DNA of 64,000 bases from contig JACPEP010000024.1 in the NCBI GenBank assembly GCA_016183425.1, positions 51,939 to 115,938 on the forward strand, given 5' to 3'. A program made the translations under genes and the position numbers. The number at the start of each line of letters is the position of its first letter. Position 1 is the stretch's first letter. Positions 59,004 to 64,000 of the stretch are shown piece by piece. The stretch comes from Chloroflexota bacterium (GTDB lineage: Bacteria; Chloroflexota; Dehalococcoidia; JACPEP01). The notes below the pieces were generated by a model. It was not told where the DNA came from and did no database searches. It saw only the letters and a list, made by a program, of their open reading frames with translations.

Positions 59004-60494
59004 CTAGACCGCAGCACTCAGGCCCTGGGCCATCTTTATCTCAGTGGCGTTGTTAACCGTCCAGGCGACACGATGGGTTACCGCATCGATGAGGGTGCTG
59101 GCCGAGGGCAATCCCGTGCCGCTTTTCTTCAGGCCCCCGAAGGGCAGGTGAACCTCCGCCCCGATGGAGGGCAGGTTCACATAGCCCACGCCGTATTCGC
59201 ACTCCTCCCGAAGGGTCCTGGCCTTCCGATAGTCCTCGGTGATGACGGACATGGCGAGGCCATACTCCACATCGTTATGGATGTGGATGGCCTCCTCCAG
59301 GGTGCGGAAAGGAACGATGGCCACATGAGGGCCGAAGACCTCCTCCCGCAGCACCCGAGGGCGGGAGTCGTACTTCATGCGGTAGATGAAAGGAGACATG
59401 AAGTAGCCCTGGCGGTAACCCTCTCCATCAAGGCGTCCCCCTTTCAGAAGTATCTCTGCCCCCTCTTCCCGGGCCAGGTTGTTGTAGAAGGTGATCTTAT
59501 CCACCGCCTTCTGGTTGATGACGGGTCCCATAAACACCTTCTCATCCACGGGGTCGCCGATGACTATTCGCTTGGCGGTCTCCACAAAGGCCTTGCTGAA
59601 GGCATCGATTACCTTCTCGTGGACGATAAGGCGCGAGGCGGAGACGCAGCGCTGGCCGGAGGTCTTGAAGGCACTGAGGATGGCGGCATTGACGGCCAAC
59701 TCTAGGTTGGCGTCGTCACAGACGATGATAGCGTTTTTGCCGCCCATCTCACAAGCGGCCATCTTCCGATAGTCGGCGGCGCAGACCTTCTTGATCTCTG
59801 CCCCCACCGGGGCGGAGCCGACGAAGAGCACCACATCCACATCGGGGTGGGTCACCAGGGGCCATCCCGCCTGGGGACCGTGGCCCTGGATCAGATTAAA
59901 CACCCCTGCGGGCAGCCCGACGCGGTGGAAATACTCCGCTATCTTGTGGGCCATGAGGGGGGTTTCCTCAGAGGGCTTGAAAATCACTGTGTTACCCTCC
60001 AGAAGAGAGGGCATGATGAGCCAGGTGGGGATGGCGAAGGGGAAGTTCCAGGGACTTATGGCAGCTATCACGCCCTTGGGCCGCCGCAGCATGTAGGCGT
60101 CCTTCTCGCCAATCTCAGAGGCCACCACATCCCCATAGGGGGTTCGGGAGCGGCCGAACATGAACTGGGTCATGTGGATGCCTTCCACCACATCGGCCCT
60201 ACACTCGTTGATGGCTTTGCCACATTCCTTGGCCATAAGGTAGGCCAGTTCCTCAGCCTCGGCTTTGACCAATTGAACGAAGTTGTCTAGATACTCACCC
60301 CTTTTGATACGGGACAGGCGCCGCCAGGTAGAGTAGGCCTCTCGAGCCACCTTGACCGCTTCCTCCACGTCCTTCTGGTTGGACTTGGGAAAGACGCCCA
60401 CCACCTCCTGGGTATTGGCCGGATTGATGTCCTCGAAGGTCTCTCCCCAGGGCGAGCTTACCCATTCTCCTCCAATGTAGTTCTTACCTTGCAT
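59004..60494 (-). CDS. NAD(P)-dependent aldehyde dehydrogenase
   Basis: A 496-residue aldehyde dehydrogenase. Motifs in order: VIAAISPWNFPFAIP, the coenzyme-binding FKPSEETPL and LFVGSAPVGAEI, catalytic Glu in CEMGGKNAIIV, catalytic Cys in TSGQRCVSASR, and the C-terminal EVFGPHVAIVPF with the PFGGLKKSGTG end. It oxidises an aldehyde to an acid. Its place upstream of the LOR/SDH-domain and guanidino-hydrolase genes suggests the semialdehyde of ornithine/proline breakdown (pyrroline-5-carboxylate type), although succinate- or aminoadipate-semialdehyde is equally possible. First gene of the minus-strand operon. Confidence 0.9.
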   Translation of the reverse strand: MQGKNYIGGEWVSSPWGETFEDINPANTQEVVGVFPKSNQKDVEEAVKVAREAYSTWRRLSRIKRGEYLDNFVQLVKAEAEELAYLMAKECGKAINECRADVVEGIHMTQFMFGRSRTPYGDVVASEIGEKDAYMLRRPKGVIAAISPWNFPFAIPTWLIMPSLLEGNTVIFKPSEETPLMAHKIAEYFHRVGLPAGVFNLIQGHGPQAGWPLVTHPDVDVVLFVGSAPVGAEIKKVCAADYRKMAACEMGGKNAIIVCDDANLELAVNAAILSAFKTSGQRCVSASRLIVHEKVIDAFSKAFVETAKRIVIGDPVDEKVFMGPVINQKAVDKITFYNNLAREEGAEILLKGGRLDGEGYRQGYFMSPFIYRMKYDSRPRVLREEVFGPHVAIVPFRTLEEAIHIHNDVEYGLAMSVITEDYRKARTLREECEYGVGYVNLPSIGAEVHLPFGGLKKSGTGLPSASTLIDAVTHRVAWTVNNATEIKMAQGLSAAV

Positions 60495-60938
60495 CTTTAT
60501 TACCTCCTTGCTGGCTGCCCAGACAGGACTGTTCTCTTTCTAGCATATGCCTCTACTACCTTATAGTCAACTCACTCGGAGTGGGTTGTCTTTTGCCCAT
60601 CCGCCCACCCTTTGCGTCGGTAGAACATCTCCCGACCCCATCAAGAGGGCGTAAGTCCTCATGGAAAAGCAGGATGGAGCCTCTTAACGGGGGGACAGAT
60701 CCCCCCTCCCCCTTGACGGGGAGGGCTGGGGTGCACAGTGGGACTCCTCAACATGGGGGGCACACCGCCCTCGTCAACCTGTCCCCCTCTGGAGGAAGGG
60801 GACAAAGCCCCTTTGTACCCCCCTCTACTAAACGGTCCTAATGGGCGCATTGACAGGTCAATACGGCAAAGGTACAATGAGGCAGGTATCTAGGTGGGGC
60901 ACCGCAGCTAGAGGGTGGGTGCCCCCGGGGAGGCAAGG
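60495..60938. other. Gene-free interval between divergent operons
   Basis: About 440 bases between the aldehyde dehydrogenase and pyrE genes, transcribed in opposite directions. It has scattered short inverted repeats (cccccctcccccttgacggggagg, ccctcgtcaacctgtccccctctggagg) and G/C-rich tracts. I see no convincing promoter, RNA or ORF; the one 86-codon track frame has no binding site and looks incidental. Confidence 0.5.
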
Positions 60939-61493
60939 GTGCGCTTAGGACTAACCACCGACAAAAAGACACGCCAGGAGCAGTTGGCCCGAGACATTGT
61001 GCGTAGCTCCTTCCTAGTGGGAGATTTCATCCTCAGCTCCGGCAAGAAGAGCCAATACTACTTCGATAAGTATCTCTTCGAAACCAAACCCTACATCCTG
61101 AGGCCCCTGGCCCGGCTTCTGGCAGAGTTCATCCCCCCCGCGGCCGATCGACTGGCCGGCCCCGAGCTGGGAGGGGTTAGCCTGGCTACCGCCGTGTCTC
61201 TGGAAACCGGCATTCCTTTTGTCATCATCAAAAAGAAGGAAAAGGAGTACGCCACCGCCAAAAGCCTCGAAGGGGAACTATACCCCGGAGAACGGGTGGT
61301 TGTACTGGAGGACGTGATAACTACCGGTGCCCAGGCCATTCGAGCGGCCCAGGAGATTCAAGCCGTGGGGGCCGAGGTTCTTTTCATCTTGGGAGTTTTG
61401 GATCGGGAGGAAGGAGCTCAGGAGAACATGGCCGCCGCTGGATTCCAGATGAAGGCCCTCTTTACACGCATGGCTCTGGAAGCTCATATGTAA
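60939..61493 (+). CDS. pyrE: Orotate phosphoribosyltransferase
   Basis: A protein of about 184 residues in the type I phosphoribosyltransferase fold. FILSSGKKSQYYFDKYLFE is the PyrE-type orotate site, LAGPELGGVSLATAVSLETGIPFVIIKKKEKEYA is typical of PyrE, and ERVVVLEDVITTGAQAIRAA is the PRPP loop. It makes OMP from orotate and PRPP in pyrimidine synthesis. I prefer the GTG at 60939, with GGGGAGG five bases upstream, to the track start at 60915. A second, degenerate family member follows on the same strand. Confidence 0.9.
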   Translation: MRLGLTTDKKTRQEQLARDIVRSSFLVGDFILSSGKKSQYYFDKYLFETKPYILRPLARLLAEFIPPAADRLAGPELGGVSLATAVSLETGIPFVIIKKKEKEYATAKSLEGELYPGERVVVLEDVITTGAQAIRAAQEIQAVGAEVLFILGVLDREEGAQENMAAAGFQMKALFTRMALEAHM

Positions 61494-61580
61494 CGAGGGG
61501 CGCGGCAACCGTTTCTGGTGGCGGGCTGCGCAAACCAGAAAACCGTATGTCCTGGCCAGCGGGCCTCCGGGAAAGGCAAA

Positions 61581-62144
61581 ATGAACGACCAAGTAATTCT
61601 AGAGCGATTGGAACAGGGGGGGGCTCTCTCCTACGGACACTTCGTCCGAAGGAAGAACCTCCACACCGATATTCAGGTACACAAGTACATGGGGCTGCAC
61701 CATCCGCGCGCCACGGACGACTTGTGCGCCGAGCTACTGCAAAGATTTGAGGGGGAGAGTTTCCACGTAGTGGTGGTACGAGCCATTGTAGAGGACATCA
61801 TCCTGGGCTATACCTGTGGGCGCATACTGGGCACCTCTACCGTGTGCGTCGCCAACCACGAGGGCTTGGTGAGCCTCATTCCCCCCACCGGCCTTACGCC
61901 GGGAGCCCGAGCCTTGGTGGTGGCCGACGTATTGTCCAACAAGGGCTACTTGCAGGAGATTATGGCCGCCATTGAGAGCCGCCAAGGAGTAGTGGGCGGT
62001 ATCGCCTTATTGATCGACGAGGGCATCGAGGCGCTGTCCTCCACCGTAAGAGTAGAGTCCCTCCTCTCTCTCAAAGAGCATAACTACCCCCTCAACTCCT
62101 GCCCCATGTGCTTCCAGGGGATGCCCTTGAGCGGCGGCTCTTAG
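61581..62144 (+). CDS. Degenerate phosphoribosyltransferase-like protein
   Basis: A 187-residue protein with a PyrE-like arrangement: LSYGHFVRRKNLHTDIQVHKYM near the start and GARALVVADVLSNKGYLQEIM where the PRPP loop should be. The normal acidic pair (E/D-D) followed by TTG is replaced by AD-VLSNKG, so PRPP binding is probably lost or changed. The C-terminus ends in a CPMCFQG pair. The start ATG follows GGGAAAGG; the track ORF adds 21 codons. Its position right after pyrE suggests a regulatory or alternative transferase role, but I cannot name a substrate. Confidence 0.7.
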   Translation: MNDQVILERLEQGGALSYGHFVRRKNLHTDIQVHKYMGLHHPRATDDLCAELLQRFEGESFHVVVVRAIVEDIILGYTCGRILGTSTVCVANHEGLVSLIPPTGLTPGARALVVADVLSNKGYLQEIMAAIESRQGVVGGIALLIDEGIEALSSTVRVESLLSLKEHNYPLNSCPMCFQGMPLSGGS

Positions 62145-62164
62145 AAGGGAAACCCAGGTGAAGG

Positions 62165-63478
62165 ATGCATTGGCCAGTTGAGGCAGCAACAGAAGTGCTC
62201 CCTCTTCCTGAGGTAAACCAGCGGCGTCTGGCTCAGGACCTGCGTATGTTGGCCCACATCGGCGCCTCGCCCGGTGGTGGTATCAACCGCCTTGCCTTCA
62301 CCGCCGAGGAGCGGGAGGCACACAGCTACGTGGCCGCCAGAATGAGGGAGGCGGGGTTGACTGTTCGCGGGGATGCCATTGGCAACACTTTCGGTTGTCG
62401 CCCCGGCGGCAGGGAAGGCCTGCCCGCTATTGTTCTGGGCTCCCACCTGGACAGCATCTATGAGGGGGGACAATTCGATGGCACGGTGGGCGTGGTGGGC
62501 GCCCTGGAAGCGGTACGGGCCCTGAATGAGCAGAATATTGCCACGCTTCACCCCATAATAGCGGTTGCCTTTGCTGCCGAGGAAGGCGCGCGCTTCGGAG
62601 CCAGCAATCTGGGGAGCCGCGCCCTGGTGGGCGACCTCCCTCAGGAGGAGTTGCGGCGCTTGCACGACGGCAACGGCACCAGCGTAGCGGTGGCCATTCA
62701 GCAACTGGGCTTCCCCCTCAAAGAGATACCCACCTGCCGTTGGGACTCAAGACAGGTGGGGGCTTTCGTGGAATTGCACATCGAGCAATCAGCGGGCCTG
62801 GAGACCTTGAGGAAGCCCGTGGGCATCGTAGACGCCATCGGTGCCGCCACCCGTTTGCGCATCAACCTGATAGGCCGCCCGGACCACTCCGGCGCCACGT
62901 CTATGTCCCTGAGGCGGGACGCTCTGGCGGCGGCCGCCGAGATCGTCCTCAATGTTGAGCGCATTGCACGAGAGACGGCTGGGCGCAATACGGTGGCCAC
63001 CGTAGGCAAGCTGAACGTCAAGCCAGGGGTCATCACTGTCGTCCCCGGCGAGGTGGAGATGGACATCGATATTCGGGATATTGACGCCGATATGAAGGAT
63101 ATCGCTACATCGGCCATGGAGGCCATGGTTCACGAGGTGGCCCGCCGCCGCGGTATTCAGGAACGTATCGAGCTGCTCACCCACCAGCTACCCTCCACCC
63201 TAGCCATGTGGACCAGAGAGGCCATCCGAGGGGTTTGTCAGGAGATGGGGGTGGACTACCGGGTGCTGCCCAGCGGCGCCGGTCACGACGCTCGGGTCAT
63301 GGCCGACCTGGCTCCGGCGGCCATGATCTTGGTGCGCAACAAGAGCGGTATAAGCCACAGCCCCGCCGAGTGGGTGGAGATGTCAGATATAGTGCTGGGA
63401 GTTCAAGTCCTTACCAACACCGTCCTCAAGCTGGATGACGCCTTGGCCCAGCGCCGCGGCGAGGGAAAACACCCCTAG
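62165..63478 (+). CDS. M20-family Zn-dependent hydrolase (N-carbamoyl-L-amino acid/allantoate amidohydrolase type)
   Basis: A 437-residue metallohydrolase. It has GSHLDSIYEGGQFDG with a metal-binding His and Asp, AFAAEEGARFG with the general-base and metal-binding Glu residues, and FVELHIEQSAGLE. The lid domain follows (about 215-325, beginning GRPDHSGATSMSLRRD), and the C-terminal GAGHDARVMADLAP and ISHSPAEW carry the last metal ligand. This is the AmaB/HyuC-type group, which hydrolyses N-carbamoyl amino acids, allantoate or ureidoglycolate. It could feed on pyrimidine or hydantoin breakdown next to pyrE, but that link is inferred only from adjacency. Confidence 0.9.
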   Translation: MHWPVEAATEVLPLPEVNQRRLAQDLRMLAHIGASPGGGINRLAFTAEEREAHSYVAARMREAGLTVRGDAIGNTFGCRPGGREGLPAIVLGSHLDSIYEGGQFDGTVGVVGALEAVRALNEQNIATLHPIIAVAFAAEEGARFGASNLGSRALVGDLPQEELRRLHDGNGTSVAVAIQQLGFPLKEIPTCRWDSRQVGAFVELHIEQSAGLETLRKPVGIVDAIGAATRLRINLIGRPDHSGATSMSLRRDALAAAAEIVLNVERIARETAGRNTVATVGKLNVKPGVITVVPGEVEMDIDIRDIDADMKDIATSAMEAMVHEVARRRGIQERIELLTHQLPSTLAMWTREAIRGVCQEMGVDYRVLPSGAGHDARVMADLAPAAMILVRNKSGISHSPAEWVEMSDIVLGVQVLTNTVLKLDDALAQRRGEGKHP

Positions 63479-63886
63479 CCACATAAAAAGACCCGACCCT
63501 TGGGCTTGTGAAGACGGGACTCTCCGCTGGAAGATGAGGGGACAGGTGCGGTATACCTCCAGGGGAGGGGCACCTCTTCTTATGAATGGCCTCGCACGTC
63601 TGCTGGGCTGCCGTCGTGATCGAGTTGGTATCAACCCCACCCCCGTGGACTCGATGAGCACGATTCTTGCCCCCTGGGGAGGGGGTCTCCTTCCTCTCCC
63701 GCCTCTGGCGGGGACGTGCATCAGATTCCTGGCGCTATCACTAGGTATATTGCTCCTGATATTATAACAGAGAGAGAAGCCTTGCTGAGTTGATGAGGTA
63801 GTCTCCCCCTTTTTGTCCCTTAGATCGCGCCCCCCGAAACTGTTGGGTAGCCTTTTCCCGAGGTCTTGTCAATAGGTGTGTAAATG
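63479..63886. other. Gene-free interval
   Basis: About 400 bases between the M20 hydrolase and a gene that runs off the window. The 110-codon track frame here has no binding site or recognisable sequence and I treat it as incidental. A ctccccagggg-type inverted repeat and a pyrimidine-rich stretch are seen; nothing else. Confidence 0.5.
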
Positions 63887-64000
63887 TCAGGCAACGGTGA
63901 GCACCTCTTCCCGTTTGACTTCTGTTTCTTCTCGTAATTCTCGGACGCCAAATCCCAAGTAGACTTGCATCAACTTCTCCGGCGCGTTCAACCTCCGAAA
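63887..64000 (-). CDS. C-terminal fragment of a gene cut by the window edge, possibly a transposase
   Basis: The last 37 codons of a frame entering from the right: FRRLNAPEKLMQVYLGFGVR..., ending KREEVLTVA and TGA. The basic, hydrophobic alternation recalls the C-termini of DDE transposases or integrases, but the piece is too short to identify. Not in the ORF track because it is partial. Confidence 0.4.
   Translation of the reverse strand, partial: FRRLNAPEKLMQVYLGFGVRELREETEVKREEVLTVA

Overview
The window looks like a chromosomal segment of a high-GC bacterium, most likely a member of the Chloroflexota (Dehalococcoidia-like). The bacterial placement rests on an RNase P RNA gene, MurE, RuvCAB and Tat-type lipoproteins. 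The phylum is an inference from the mixture of DUF763, Mut7-C, CDC48 and fused molybdenum hydroxylases with bacterial housekeeping genes. No rRNA gene is present. There is one intact tRNA (Pro, CGG) and one damaged duplicate of it.

Layout: 1-2060 holds a pentapeptide-repeat membrane protein framed by long direct repeats. 2064-3700 holds a Mut7-C ribonuclease-like gene coupled to a histone-deacetylase-like amidohydrolase. 3834-11426 is a catabolic-looking cluster built as a duplicated cassette (two Tat lipoprotein solute-binding proteins and two bicupin proteins, plus an FAD oxidoreductase and a Dabb protein) with no permease genes. 11611-14696 is a CDC48-type AAA ATPase followed by a frameshifted proteasome-like Ntn hydrolase and a small coupled ORF. 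14814-24022 carries an acyl-CoA dehydrogenase, a Pro/Thr-rich exported protein, an atypical Nramp transporter and two tandem MOP-type aldehyde oxidoreductases. 24283-29480 is a minus-strand housekeeping block (ferredoxin, BirA, DUF2229, MurE, RNase P RNA, zinc-ribbon protein). 29679-31601 holds DUF763 and Fpg. 31608-37454 encodes a 1948-residue surface protein with a dockerin-like end, preceded by a GEMM (c-di-GMP class I) riboswitch. 37900-43568 holds SdhA, an RDD protein, a flavoprotein, an ArsA ATPase and a CitE-like lyase.

43869-51534 is a lower-GC accessory island: a small winged-helix regulator, a C5-cytosine methyltransferase, a GHKL ATPase, a Z1 helicase-like protein, a PD-(D/E)XK protein and a MutY/Mig-type mismatch glycosylase in one tightly packed operon. 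A HerA/FtsK-like gene follows and is cut off exactly at a 74-bp copy of tRNA-Pro. This looks like a restriction-modification/anti-phage system that carries its own repair glycosylase for T:G mismatches arising from deaminated 5-methylcytosine. The intact tRNA-Pro lies 2.2 kb further on, and the interval contains three exported or membrane genes, one with an in-frame stop at codon 3.

53910-63478 returns to ordinary content: a Cys-cluster regulator with a class II aldolase, two desulforedoxin-like microproteins, ruvC-ruvA-ruvB with a good promoter, an arginine-catabolism-like set (aldehyde dehydrogenase, LOR/SDH domain, guanidino-group hydrolase), pyrE with a degenerate paralogue, and an M20 carbamoylase-type hydrolase. 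A partial gene, possibly a transposase end, runs off the right edge. All assignments were made by reading the sequence; no database search was run.
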